Translations under genes and position numbers: made by a program
The notes under the pieces: generated by a model
The model's input: the letters and a program-made list of their open reading frames with translations, nothing else
Database searches by the model: none
What the model was told of the DNA's origin: nothing
Shown: positions 1 to 8,005 of the stretch, piece by piece
Layout of the letters: every line of letters begins with the position of its first letter
Numbering within the stretch: position 1 is the first letter of the stretch
NCBI RefSeq assembly: GCF_001517085.1
Contig: NZ_LRAC01000172.1
Coordinates: 1-64,000, forward strand
Length of the DNA stretch: 64,000 nt
Origin: Paenibacillus sp. DMB5
GTDB lineage: Bacteria > Bacillota > Bacilli > Paenibacillales > Paenibacillaceae
Direction: 5' to 3'

Positions 1-20
1 TCACTCATTTCGCCTCATCC

Positions 21-371
21 GCCGAATCGAAAGGGCATTATGATCCTTCATTCTGCCTCATTTGGCCTCATCAGCCGAAATCAGAGGCATTTATGCCCTT
101 CATTTCACTCATTTCGCCTCTTCCGCCGAAATCAGAGGCATTTATGCCCTTCATTCTGCTCATTTGGCCTCAACGGCCGAAATCAAGGGCATTTTTGCCC
201 TTCATTCTGCTCATTTCGCCTCATCCGCCGAAATCAAAGGCATTTATGCCCTTCATTCTGCTCATTTCGCCTCAGCGGCCGAAATCAGAGGCATTTATGC
301 CCTTCATTTCTCTCATATCGCCTCAGCGGCCGAAATCAAGGGCATTTATGCCCTTCATTTCACTCATTTGG
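21..371. repeat. 51-bp tandem repeat array, about 7 units
   Basis: Units start with gccga at 21, 74, 125, 176, 227, 278 and 329; from the second unit on the period is exactly 51 bases. Each unit holds a conserved core of the form ggcattt(a/t)tgcccttcat followed by a ctcatttcgcctca-like stretch. The core has two-fold symmetry (ggca/tgcc), so single-stranded nucleic acid could fold into a short hairpin in every unit. Since 51 is 17 codons, all three forward frames stay open for about 115 codons; these are artefacts of the period. The same unit recurs at 41.3-41.6 kb. The function is not known to me. Confidence 0.93.
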
Positions 372-600
372 CCTACAGAGGCTGCGTTAATCCAGCGCTG
401 TAGCTCCAGACCGATCAGTTGCGGGTTATACTCCGTCAGATGGTGAATGCCGTTCCCTATCTGACATAAGATGAGATTACTTAAATGCTCCCGGCACCAG
501 TTAAACTGCGGTTTGAGGATTGTACAGCAGGATCGGCATAAAAGAGCAGCTTAGGCACATCAGAACCGGTGGACCGGCGATTCGTAAGGTAGCGGCAAGT
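323..600 (-). pseudogene. remnant of haloalkane dehalogenase-like alpha/beta hydrolase
   Basis: Reading the minus strand, one frame gives SDVPKLLFYADP (about 563-528). After a frame change near 525 another frame gives FNWCREHLSNL and then GIHHLTEYNPQLIGLELQRW (about 510-385). These are the C-terminal blocks of haloalkane-dehalogenase-type alpha/beta hydrolases, including the glycine and histidine of the catalytic-His loop (GIHH). The N-terminal two thirds with the nucleophile are absent. The frame runs straight into the 51-bp repeat array and stops inside it at 323-325, so the repeat now forms the 3' boundary. Frameshift and truncation are seen directly; the family assignment is by recall of the motif. 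Confidence 0.7.
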
Positions 601-713
601 GTACGGAAAAACCGTTTGCATCCGAAGAGGTTTAGGCTGGTTCATATTTCAGATATAAGCAGTTCATTTTTCATGATCAGGTATTGCACATCAATTGCAT
701 GAAGTAAGTATAG

Positions 714-747
714 AAAAAGGACAATCCTCCACTCAAGGAGGATTGTC
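714..747 (-). terminator. intrinsic terminator of the DrrAB-like operon
   Basis: Perfect 11-bp stem (720-730 with 737-747) and a 6-base loop. On the minus strand it is followed by a CTTTTT run (714-719). It lies 17 bases after the stop of the ABC-2 permease gene. Confidence 0.88.
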
Positions 748-764
748 TTCCGCTAATCTATCAG

Positions 765-1577
765 TTACGTGCGGCGCATATAAGCGCGGACGGTGATCGG
801 TGCAAAGACCGCCACAATAACTGCTGCACCGATCAGGGAATAAACAAGGTCGGAGCCTGCTGTGCCTGCATTGGTCAAATTACGGACAGCGGTGACGAGA
901 TGAGAGATCGGGTTGATTTTGACAAACCATTGCAGCCAGTCAGGCATGGTATCAGCAGGTACAAAAGCGTTGGACATGAAGGTAAGCGGGAACAGCACGA
1001 TCATCGAAATGCCCTGTACGCTGGAAGCTGTACGCGCAATGACACCGAAGAAGGCAAAAATCCAACTGATCGCCCAGGAGCAGCCGATGACCAGCAATGC
1101 CGCAAGGACAACAGAGCCCAGGCCGCCTTCCGGACGGTAGCCCATCAGATAACCCATTGCGAAAGTCAGCACCGTAGCAATGGTATAGCGGACGGTATCA
1201 GCCAGGAGCGCACCGGCAAGCGGGGCGATACGGGAGATCGGCAGTGACTTGAAACGGTCGAACACCCCTTTTTCCATATCCTCACGCAGCTGCACACCGG
1301 TTACAATCGAGGTGGTAATCACCGTCTGCACCAGAATCCCCGGGATAATGACCGGCAGATAGCTGACCACATCCCCCGAGATCGCCCCGCCGAAGATATA
1401 GGTGAACATCAGAGTGAAAATAATCGGCTGCAGCGTAACATCGAACAGCTGCTCAGGTGTGCGCTTGATTTTGAGCAGCCCCCGGTAAGCCATAGTCAGG
1501 GAGTTGCGGACCGACTGGCGGAGGCTGGAACGATTTTTTAATTGGCGTTCTGCGCCCGGTTTAATGATTGTACTCAT
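765..1577 (-). CDS. ABC-2 type multidrug transporter permease (DrrB-like)
   Basis: Membrane subunit of a drug-export ABC transporter of the daunorubicin-resistance (DrrB/ABC-2) family. The chosen start is the ATG at 1577, preceded by GGAGGAG; it overlaps the end of the ATPase gene by 17 bases, so the two are translationally coupled. The roughly 270-residue protein has a short cytoplasmic N-terminus with the family-typical segment RTPEQLFDVTLQP, then about six hydrophobic helices and the EDMEKGVFDRFKSLP loop characteristic of DrrB permeases. With the upstream ATPase it should form an A2B2 exporter. Substrate is unknown. The divergent MarR-type gene and its operator suggest drug-inducible control. 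Confidence 0.9.
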   Translation of the reverse strand: MSTIIKPGAERQLKNRSSLRQSVRNSLTMAYRGLLKIKRTPEQLFDVTLQPIIFTLMFTYIFGGAISGDVVSYLPVIIPGILVQTVITTSIVTGVQLREDMEKGVFDRFKSLPISRIAPLAGALLADTVRYTIATVLTFAMGYLMGYRPEGGLGSVVLAALLVIGCSWAISWIFAFFGVIARTASSVQGISMIVLFPLTFMSNAFVPADTMPDWLQWFVKINPISHLVTAVRNLTNAGTAGSDLVYSLIGAAVIVAVFAPITVRAYMRRT

Positions 1578-2598
1578 AGTGCTGCTCCTCCGTTTTGGCT
1601 GTTTTATTTGCCGCCTGTGCTGCATGATCCTCCACCCCGCGGCCGGTCAGTGACAGGAATACTTCGTCAAGGGTCGGCTTCTGCACGCTCATCTCAGACA
1701 AGGCTACTCCTGCTTCACGCAGGGCAATGAGCAGATCGGTTACGGCATCCGAATTGCCCATCGGAGCTGTAATGGTTGCCGCTTCCGCTGAAATGGCAGT
1801 CTGTACGCGGAGTACACGTTCCACCGTCTGCCGGGCCAGCTGGATCTGCTGCGGATTCTGGACTTTGAGATGCAGCGACGAGCTGCCGATCGAGGATTTC
1901 AGATTATCGACGGTGCCCTCGGCAACGACGCGGCCATGATCGATTACAGCAATCCGGTCGGCCAGCTGATCCGCTTCCTCCAGATACTGCGTGGTCAGCA
2001 GCACGGTGGACCCTGAACCTACCAGGCGGCGGATCGTATCCCACATCTGGTTGCGTGTCCGCGGGTCTAGTCCTGTGGTCGGCTCATCCAGAAAAATCAG
2101 CGGCGGCTGCGCGATCAGGCTTGCCGCCAGATCCAGACGACGGCGCATCCCCCCGGAGAAATTCTTCAGCGGCCGTCTGGCTGCTTCGCTCAGCCCGAAT
2201 TCCTCCAGCAGGTCTGCTGCCTTGCGCTTGGCTTCGGCCCGCCCAAGTCCAAGCAGACGCGAGAAGATCACCAGATTCTCGGTAGCGCTTAGCGATTCAT
2301 CGACTGAGGCATACTGTCCGGTAACTCCAATTAGCTGCCGCACAATCTGCGGCTCCTTCACTACATCATGCCCGAAAATTCTGGCAGATCCGCCATCCGG
2401 TCTAAGCAGCGTTGCCAGCATGCGGATCGCGGTTGTTTTTCCCGCCCCGTTCGGCCCGAGCACGCCATAAATCGATCCGGTGGGTACCTGCAGATCGACT
2501 CCATCTACAGCGCGGTTATCCCCGAATCTTTTGACCAGTCCCTGCGCTTCAATCGCCAAGCCGCCCTGCTGCCGGGCTTCGTTCATTTGTTGACTCAT
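1561..2598 (-). CDS. ABC transporter ATP-binding protein (DrrA-like)
   Basis: ATPase subunit of the exporter. Start chosen at ATG 2598, eight bases after AGGAGG; a GTG 18 bases upstream lies inside the binding site and is unlikely. About 345 residues, as usual for DrrA proteins with their extended C-terminus. Visible motifs: Walker A GPNGAGKTT (about residues 48-56), signature FSGGMRRRLDLA, Walker B LIFLDEPTTGLDPRTR and the H-loop region TVLLTTQYLEEADQLADR. The DrrA C-terminal regulatory part ends with KPTLDEVFLSLTG. Transcribed with the permease and ended by the terminator at 714-747. Confidence 0.93.
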   Translation of the reverse strand: MSQQMNEARQQGGLAIEAQGLVKRFGDNRAVDGVDLQVPTGSIYGVLGPNGAGKTTAIRMLATLLRPDGGSARIFGHDVVKEPQIVRQLIGVTGQYASVDESLSATENLVIFSRLLGLGRAEAKRKAADLLEEFGLSEAARRPLKNFSGGMRRRLDLAASLIAQPPLIFLDEPTTGLDPRTRNQMWDTIRRLVGSGSTVLLTTQYLEEADQLADRIAVIDHGRVVAEGTVDNLKSSIGSSSLHLKVQNPQQIQLARQTVERVLRVQTAISAEAATITAPMGNSDAVTDLLIALREAGVALSEMSVQKPTLDEVFLSLTGRGVEDHAAQAANKTAKTEEQHYEYNH

Positions 2599-2778
2599 TT
2601 GCTTCTCCTCCTGCACTGCTAATATATAAGGATCATAAACCCCTTATTTAAACTGGGTGTAAACGTGTATGTAAGGTTTCAAAGCGTTTTAACCGTTCAC
2701 CGCTGTCTCATTATACGCCCGTTCTTTGTCCCCGATTAACGGTCTGCGAGACCATTTCCAACTCCGTCTAAAGATGTA

Positions 2779-2829
2779 GTGACAAAAGGTAACCTATTAC
2801 ATATAATAAATACGTAATAGGTTACCTTT
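2779..2829 (+). promoter_or_regulatory. marR promoter with embedded 16-bp inverted-repeat operator
   Basis: Arms AAAGGTAACCTATTAC (2785-2800) and GTAATAGGTTACCTTT (2814-2829) are a perfect 16-bp inverted repeat with a 13-base spacer. A good -10 (TATAAT, 2802-2807) sits in the spacer and a -35-like GTGACA (2779-2784) lies 17 bases upstream. A protein bound to the arms would cover the promoter of the MarR-type gene and could also affect the divergent drrAB-like operon. Autoregulation is inferred. Confidence 0.82.
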
Positions 2830-2851
2830 ATTCCGGAGGAGATGAAATGAA

Positions 2852-3316
2852 TTGAACGAACAAGAACAGCAGGCTTATATTTTGGGTTCTCTGCTTATGC
2901 TTGCCAACAGGATACAGGTTCTGGGCGATAAGCTTGATGAGAAGATTACCATGAAGCAGTGGCTGCTGATCGCGGTCATTTTGAAGAGCGGCCAGCCGGC
3001 TCCCGCGTTAAGTGATCTGGCTGCCATGATCGGCAGCTCCAGGCAGAATGTAAAGAAAATGGCGTTGCTGCTGGAGAAGCAGGGCCTGGTGGAGCTTGCC
3101 AAAGACCCGCAGGATGCACGGATTCTCCGCGTACGGCTCACTGAAGGCTGTATGGTTTACTTCGCGGGAAGAAGCCGGGAGGAAGAGCGGTTTATGGCGG
3201 AGTTATTCGCTGATTTCGGTAAGGAGGCAACAACCGGCCTGTTCAACGGCTTGACCAGGCTTAGCCGGAACATCGCCCGGATGGAAGCAGGCTCGTCAGA
3301 TGAAGAAAAGGAGTAG
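2852..3316 (+). CDS. MarR family transcriptional regulator
   Basis: 154-residue winged-helix regulator. Recognisable MarR features: helical N-terminus, TMKQWLLIAVI, the DNA-recognition part LSDLAAMIGSSRQNVKKMALLLEKQGLV (residues about 50-77, quoted as two adjoining blocks ending QNVKK and MALLLEKQGLV) and the wing DPQDARILRVRLT. The start must be TTG 2852, because both ATGs just upstream run into TGA at once; GGAGGA lies at 2835-2840. It is divergent from the DrrAB-like exporter and has a strong palindrome in its own promoter, so it probably represses itself and the exporter. The next gene overlaps its end by 17 bases. Confidence 0.9.
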   Translation: MNEQEQQAYILGSLLMLANRIQVLGDKLDEKITMKQWLLIAVILKSGQPAPALSDLAAMIGSSRQNVKKMALLLEKQGLVELAKDPQDARILRVRLTEGCMVYFAGRSREEERFMAELFADFGKEATTGLFNGLTRLSRNIARMEAGSSDEEKE

Positions 3317-4154
3317 AAAGCTTATGATATTGTTGAGCGCCGCAATAATCGGCTTGGCAGCAGTTGCCGCCTTCTGGTACCTCCCCTATTCGAGAACAAA
3401 GTCCGACTTTCAGAGGCTGGCTTCCCGCCTGATGACCGGGATAACTGCTGCAGACACAGTGTTCACCAGCCAGGATTGGGAGGCATTGCCGCTGCCGGTG
3501 CAAAGGTATTTTGAGGGAGCCGGCTTTACCGGATTTCCTGAAATGTCCTCGATGAAAGCCAAGTTCCGCAATGTAACCTTTAGCCTGGGACAGGGCAAAT
3601 CTCCAATTACTATTGATTACACCCAGTACAACTTCGTCCGGCAGACGGACAGAATTGCTTTTATCGACACTAAGATGTACGGCATCCCTTTTCAGGGACT
3701 GGATTCTTATGTGGATGGTAAGGGGGCTATGAAGGGGGTCCTGGGCAAGCTGATTCCCCTGTTCGACCAGAGGGGGGCAGAAATGGACCAGGCCAGTCTG
3801 GTTACCTTTCTCTCTGAAGCTCTACTGCTGCCAAGTGCTGCGCTCCAAAGCTATGTCACCTGGAAGCCCATTGATGATCTGCACGCCGAAGCGACGATTT
3901 CCCGTTACGGCAGCACAGCCAGCGGCATCTTCAGCTTCCGCGAGAACGGCGAATGCATATCTTTTACTACGGATGACCGTACTGCAATAGGCATGGACGG
4001 CTCCAAGCAGAACGTACGCTGGACGGCATACATGGATAACTACAGAATCATTAACGGGCTCCGCCAGCCTACCCGGCTCAGAGCCGTATGGCATTATGAT
4101 GAGGGTGATCTTGTCTATTTTGACAGTGATAATCTGCACATAGAGTACCGCTAG
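3300..4154 (+). CDS. DUF6544-like membrane-anchored protein
   Basis: 284-residue protein of unknown function. Residues about 9-29 form one hydrophobic N-terminal helix (LMILLSAAIIGLAAVAAFWY), so the rest is probably outside the membrane. The segment LPLPVQRYFEGAG and the later beta-rich part resemble the family annotated as DUF6544 (assignment from memory). The ATG lies inside the end of the marR gene, giving a 17-base overlap, so both are translated from one transcript. This places the protein in the MarR regulon, perhaps linked to envelope stress or drug response, but no activity can be read from the sequence. Confidence 0.75.
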   Translation: MKKRSRKLMILLSAAIIGLAAVAAFWYLPYSRTKSDFQRLASRLMTGITAADTVFTSQDWEALPLPVQRYFEGAGFTGFPEMSSMKAKFRNVTFSLGQGKSPITIDYTQYNFVRQTDRIAFIDTKMYGIPFQGLDSYVDGKGAMKGVLGKLIPLFDQRGAEMDQASLVTFLSEALLLPSAALQSYVTWKPIDDLHAEATISRYGSTASGIFSFRENGECISFTTDDRTAIGMDGSKQNVRWTAYMDNYRIINGLRQPTRLRAVWHYDEGDLVYFDSDNLHIEYR

Positions 4155-4169
4155 GCTTACCCCGGCAGT

Positions 4170-4715
4170 CTACACGTAATCCTTCACCCTGCACAGCCAC
4201 ACCATATGCGGATTGCCGGGACCCCAGTAGTCCCGGGCGGTTACATAAGGCTCACCGAACTTCTGCAGCCATCTCTGCTGTGCGCGCTTATAGCCGCTGT
4301 CCAGACAGAACTGCTCGATTCCCTGTCCGTCCAGCCATTCTGCCATGCTGCGGATTAGCGCTGAGCCGATTCCCCGGTTCTGTAGCTGCGGAAGTACGTA
4401 TAAGCTGCCCAGCTCCCCTACATCGTTCAGCCGGCCGCCGGTGCATATCCGCACTTCTTCACCGCAGGGGCCGAAGGATATCGTACCGGCGGCTTCGCCG
4501 TTCAGCCTGGCCAGCAGCAGAAAAGTGTCCGGATTGGCACGGCTAAGCGCAGCCTGGACCAGATGATTTTTACCGTCGATCTCCTGGGCCAGATCCTCCC
4601 GCAGATCTCCCAGCCCTTCCTGTTCAAAGGCATCCGTTATTGAAATCTCAAAAATCCGCGCAGCCGCTCCCCTGTCCCCGGCTGTTAGCTTGCTTATGGT
4701 CAGCTCATTATTCAT
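4170..4715 (-). CDS. GNAT family N-acetyltransferase
   Basis: About 181 residues with a complete GNAT fold: acetyl-CoA binding motif A is LYVLPQLQNRGIGSALIRSM (Q/R-x-x-G-x-G/A form QNRGIG). Start chosen at ATG 4715, nine bases behind GAGGTG; a GTG inside that binding site would add four residues. It converges on the DUF6544-like gene with 15 bases between stops. The substrate cannot be deduced. Confidence 0.87.
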   Translation of the reverse strand: MNNELTISKLTAGDRGAAARIFEISITDAFEQEGLGDLREDLAQEIDGKNHLVQAALSRANPDTFLLLARLNGEAAGTISFGPCGEEVRICTGGRLNDVGELGSLYVLPQLQNRGIGSALIRSMAEWLDGQGIEQFCLDSGYKRAQQRWLQKFGEPYVTARDYWGPGNPHMVWLCRVKDYV

Positions 4716-4810
4716 TCTTATCGACACCTCAGATGCAGATTAAGCATGCGCTTAAGCTTAGTGTACACAAATTCTCCCGGATTGTCGCCGGATTCTACGT
4801 TCTGCCAGTC

Positions 4811-5731
4811 TTACCTTTCGCCGTTCAGAGCAACAAGCTCATCCCAGACCGGAGTTGCCACCCCTGCCTGCTGCTTCAGCCGCTCAAAAGCACTGTTAAG
4901 CGCCGTAAGCTCATGCACTGAGCCATCGATCATCCGGGCAACCGGAAGCCTGTGATACAGCTTCAGGAACAGATACATAAGCCTGCGGTAGGAACGGACT
5001 GCCTTAACCTGACCTGCCGGGACTATAGTATATCCCAGTGTCTCAAGCACACTGAAGCCTTCGTCCATCGCTGTGATAATCTGCTGCAGCAGCTTCTTGT
5101 TCTTCGCAAGTATTTTCACATCACCTTTGACAGCAAATGTAGCGAGGTTCATCGGCAGAATCGTGATGATGTGGCTTTTCAGCCATGTATCGATATCCTC
5201 AAGGAAGCTCAGTTTATATTTGGTATGTGCAAAAGCCGTAGCCAGCATGTCCTGGAACGGCACCGGTCCGTTCAGCGCACCAAGCACCATCTGCCCGCCT
5301 GCGCGGACGGAGATCATGCGGTCCTTCTCCCGCCGTCCGCCGCTCAGCTGAAATCCGAACGCTATATTTTTCTTGTTTCCGCTAAGCTCCTCCAGAATTC
5401 TCTGCGTAGCATGCGCCTCCGGATTATTGCCCACCAGGACAATGTTGCTGCTGGTATTCACTGCAAGCACCGGCAGGACAGCCGGAAAGTCATTGAATTT
5501 CATCACGACAAAAATCAGATCATAATGCTCCTCCGGCTCAAGCGTACTGATTACCGTCACCCTGTCAGTGGTCGTCCTCCGCTGAAAATAGTGGCGGATA
5601 ACCAGTCCGTCCCGCTTCAGCTCCTCCGCCCGGCTGCCTCTCGCCAACATCGTTACATCATTTCCGCCCTGGATCAGCACATGTGCCAGATAGCTGCCGA
5701 GCACCCCGGCGCCATAAACCAATGTCTTCAT
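4811..5731 (-). CDS. ketopantoate reductase family protein (ApbA/PanE-like)
   Basis: 306-residue NADPH-dependent reductase of the ApbA/PanE superfamily. The N-terminal dinucleotide fold begins at once with KTLVYGAGVLGSYLAHVL (GxGxxG form) and continues with TMLARGSRAEEL. The C-terminal helical domain follows from about residue 170. Start chosen at ATG 5731 behind GAGGGG; upstream in-frame codons lie in the promoter. Real PanE enzymes carry a conserved Lys and Glu; the similarity is too loose here to claim ketopantoate as substrate. It is divergent from a TetR gene, with an inverted repeat next to its promoter, which points to inducible control by that regulator. Confidence 0.8.
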   Translation of the reverse strand: MKTLVYGAGVLGSYLAHVLIQGGNDVTMLARGSRAEELKRDGLVIRHYFQRRTTTDRVTVISTLEPEEHYDLIFVVMKFNDFPAVLPVLAVNTSSNIVLVGNNPEAHATQRILEELSGNKKNIAFGFQLSGGRREKDRMISVRAGGQMVLGALNGPVPFQDMLATAFAHTKYKLSFLEDIDTWLKSHIITILPMNLATFAVKGDVKILAKNKKLLQQIITAMDEGFSVLETLGYTIVPAGQVKAVRSYRRLMYLFLKLYHRLPVARMIDGSVHELTALNSAFERLKQQAGVATPVWDELVALNGER

Positions 5732-5749
5732 CGTAATCCCCTCTTTTTC

Positions 5750-5808
5750 GAACAAATGTTGTTTTCTGATCATTTGTTCAATATAATTCAGCTTATCCTT
5801 CTGTACAA
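5750..5808 (-). promoter_or_regulatory. promoter of the PanE-like gene with likely TetR operator
   Basis: On the minus strand TTGTAC (5808-5803) and TATATT (5785-5780) are separated by exactly 17 bases and form a plausible sigma-A promoter. Directly downstream, GAACAAATG (5750-5758) and CATTTGTTC (5771-5779) form a perfect 9-bp inverted repeat with a 12-base spacer, well placed for a repressor to block transcription. Assignment to the divergent TetR protein is inferred. Confidence 0.68.
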
Positions 5809-5902
5809 TTGTTAAAATCGGCGTTAATGTCGGTTTCCCGACAGAATGCACACAAATGTCCGATAACTTTTTAAATAAACGGAATCAAAGGAGAGCCCGA
5901 GC

Positions 5903-6475
5903 ATGGACAGACGAGTCCGGAAAAGCCAGGAAGCCATCATGGATGCCCTGATCAGCCTGATGGCGGAAAAGGAATTCGAAAAGATTACAATCAATGAAAT
6001 TGCCGAGCGCGCAGACGTTAACCGCGGAACCGTCTATGCCCACTATACGGACAAGTACCACCTGCTGGACTTATGTATCGAGACCCATCTGGATCTGCTT
6101 ATCGCAAGCTGTATGCCGCTGGAAGGGCTTAATGAACCGGCTTATCCGACAAAGGACTCCCTGCTGCGTGTATTCACTATGCTGGAGAAGCATACCGCGT
6201 TCTACACCACCCTGCTGACAAGCAAGGGGGTGCCCGCCCTGCGCAGCCGCCTGCTCGAGATGATCTGCCTGGGTATCAGACAGCAGTTTGCAGATCATCA
6301 ATTCCCCGCTGGAGTGGATCATGAGGTACGGATCCAATTTATGGCTTCTGCGACTGTCGGTGTTATCGAATGGTGGTTTACGAACCCCGTGTCCTATTCT
6401 GCCGAAGACATTACCGGGCAGCTGTGGGCGATGCTGGAGCAAAATCAGATGCTGCCCGGCAAACAGCTTGTCTAA
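5903..6475 (+). CDS. TetR/AcrR family transcriptional regulator
   Basis: 190 residues. The N-terminal TetR DNA-binding domain is clear: RVRKSQEAIMDALISLM, then FEKITINEIAERADVNRG and TVYAHYTDKYHLL (residues about 4-55). The C-terminal part resembles the TetR_C ligand domain seen in DhaS/YkkC-neighbour regulators (VGVIEWWFTNP). ATG 5903 follows AAAGGAGA. Its position opposite the PanE-like reductase, with a shared palindrome, suggests it controls that gene. Confidence 0.92.
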   Translation: MDRRVRKSQEAIMDALISLMAEKEFEKITINEIAERADVNRGTVYAHYTDKYHLLDLCIETHLDLLIASCMPLEGLNEPAYPTKDSLLRVFTMLEKHTAFYTTLLTSKGVPALRSRLLEMICLGIRQQFADHQFPAGVDHEVRIQFMASATVGVIEWWFTNPVSYSAEDITGQLWAMLEQNQMLPGKQLV

Positions 6476-6571
6476 GGAATAAGCACGCATGCTGCAATAA
6501 TGTACTATAGACCGCCCCGCGTTCCGGTGTACGATTCATGTTGACTGTTGACTACACATCAGGAGGTCCTC

Positions 6572-7153
6572 ATGAATCTTACCGCTTTTCTTGTATATTG
6601 CGTTGTTGTTACTTTTACTCCGGGACCGACGAATATTGTCATCCTTTCCACTGTCCAGCACAACAGCCTGAAGCAGGCTATGAAGTATGTATGGGGAGCA
6701 ACGCTTGCCTTCGGCCTGCTGCTTGCCGCTTCCGCCCTGCTGAACCGGATGCTTGCCGGCGTGCTGCCTGGTGTTCTCACCGTAATGCAGGTCGCTGGCA
6801 GCCTGTATATGCTGTATCTGGCCTATCAGATTTACCGGATGAACACAGCGGAAGCCCAGAATCACTATACGTCCAGCTTTGCCTCCGGCTTGCTGATGCA
6901 GTTTATCAACCCTAAGGTGATCCTGTTTACGCTAACTGTGATTCCCGGCTATGTGCTGCCTTATTACAGCTCTCCGCTTACTTTAGCCGTCTTTGTCATT
7001 GTTATAACCGTAATCGGATTTTTGGCCTTTATGGCCTGGCTGGTATTCGGAGCGGTCTTCAGAGCCTTCCTCCAGGCTCACCGGCGGGCGGCGAACACGG
7101 TTATGGCGCTGTTTATGGTATACTCGGCTGTAATGGTTTCGGGGATTTTTTAA
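6572..7153 (+). CDS. LysE/RhtB family amino-acid exporter
   Basis: 193-residue membrane protein of the LysE/RhtB translocator family. The family signature TFTPGPTNIVILS lies in the first helix region (about residues 13-25) and a second conserved segment, FINPKVILFTLTVIP, follows at about 107-121. Around six hydrophobic helices are visible. ATG 6572 is preceded by AGGAGGT. The AraC-type gene starts 18 bases after the stop and is probably cotranscribed, so it may regulate the exporter. Substrate unknown. Confidence 0.9.
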   Translation: MNLTAFLVYCVVVTFTPGPTNIVILSTVQHNSLKQAMKYVWGATLAFGLLLAASALLNRMLAGVLPGVLTVMQVAGSLYMLYLAYQIYRMNTAEAQNHYTSSFASGLLMQFINPKVILFTLTVIPGYVLPYYSSPLTLAVFVIVITVIGFLAFMAWLVFGAVFRAFLQAHRRAANTVMALFMVYSAVMVSGIF

Positions 7154-7171
7154 CGAAGGGAGGCGGAAGCT

Positions 7172-7954
7172 GTGGAGCAGTTTATTTACAAAAAAACAGA
7201 GGATGTTCTGGCCTTATCCGCAAGCATGAGCGATTTCACTTACAAAAAACACTGCCACGAGGAATATGCGGTCGGCGTCACCCTGCGCGGCATCCAGCAA
7301 TATCAGCTCGGCGGCAGCTTCCAGTCCTCACACCCGGGAGGCGTCATGCTGTTTAACCGCGAGCAGTATCACGACGGCAGCTCCTATGACCGGGACGGGA
7401 TTGACTATATCATGCTCTATCTCCGGCCGGAGCTCGTATCTGAGGCGCTTGGCGGCAGGGAGCTGCGCTTTGATACTCCAATCGTGTATGACCGCGGGCT
7501 GGCCCGGCAGATTTGCGCCCTTTCCGGTGCAGTCCAGTCCGGCCGGGAGGATGCTTTATCCGGTGAGCTGCTGCTCTCTCTCATTGAGCGCCTTGCCCGG
7601 ACAGCTGAAGATACAGCCGCAGGCAGCGCAGGAACAGATAACCGGTTTATTGAACGGGCAAAAGAAATGATGCTGGGCAATCTTGGCAATGTGCTCAAGC
7701 TGGATGAGCTGTGCCTTGCGTTCGGCATGTCGAAGTTCCAGTTCATCCGCGGTTTCAAGCAGCATGCCGGCATCTCCCCTTACCAGTTTTTTCTGAATTG
7801 CAAAATTGAACACGCCAGGCGCTCCATCGAACGCACCAAAGATATTTATGCGGCAGTGGCAGACTGCGGGTTCTTCGACCTGACCCACTTGAACCGCCAT
7901 TTCAAAAGCATGTTCGGCATCACAGCCTATGAATATATGTCTCAGCTTAGCTAA
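7172..7954 (+). CDS. AraC family regulator with N-terminal cupin
   Basis: 260 residues starting at GTG 7172 behind GGGAGG. Residues about 10-100 form an AraC-type cupin (HCHEEYAVGVTLRG, VMLFNREQYHDGS). The C-terminal pair of helix-turn-helix motifs spans about 160-258, with LDELCLAFGMSKFQFIRGFK and the closing segment FFDLTHLNRHFKSMFGITAYEY. Close spacing to the LysE-type exporter argues for a two-gene operon; export of an amino acid or toxic metabolite under its control is an inference. Confidence 0.9.
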   Translation: MEQFIYKKTEDVLALSASMSDFTYKKHCHEEYAVGVTLRGIQQYQLGGSFQSSHPGGVMLFNREQYHDGSSYDRDGIDYIMLYLRPELVSEALGGRELRFDTPIVYDRGLARQICALSGAVQSGREDALSGELLLSLIERLARTAEDTAAGSAGTDNRFIERAKEMMLGNLGNVLKLDELCLAFGMSKFQFIRGFKQHAGISPYQFFLNCKIEHARRSIERTKDIYAAVADCGFFDLTHLNRHFKSMFGITAYEYMSQLS

Positions 7955-7970
7955 AACAAACAGAAGCTCC

Positions 7971-8001
7971 CGGGAACACTGGTTACCCGCAGGAGCTTCT
8001 G
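7971..8001. terminator. bidirectional terminator between converging AraC genes
   Basis: CAGAAGCTCC (7971-7980) pairs with GGAGCTTCTG (7992-8001). The minus strand continues with TTTGTTTT, serving the 8006-8887 gene; the plus strand continues with a weaker T-rich tract. Confidence 0.75.
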
Positions 8002-8005
8002 CCTG

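Noticed and set aside
21-371. CRISPR array
   Set aside because: There is no alternation of identical repeats with unique spacers. The whole 51-base unit repeats, and no cas genes are present.
40-446. Three overlapping forward reading frames of about 115 codons
   Set aside because: They exist only because the repeat period is a multiple of three and units lack stops. No ribosome binding site, and the peptides are pure repeats.
520-702. 60-codon plus-strand frame
   Set aside because: Antisense to the dehalogenase remnant; no start signal and no similarity.
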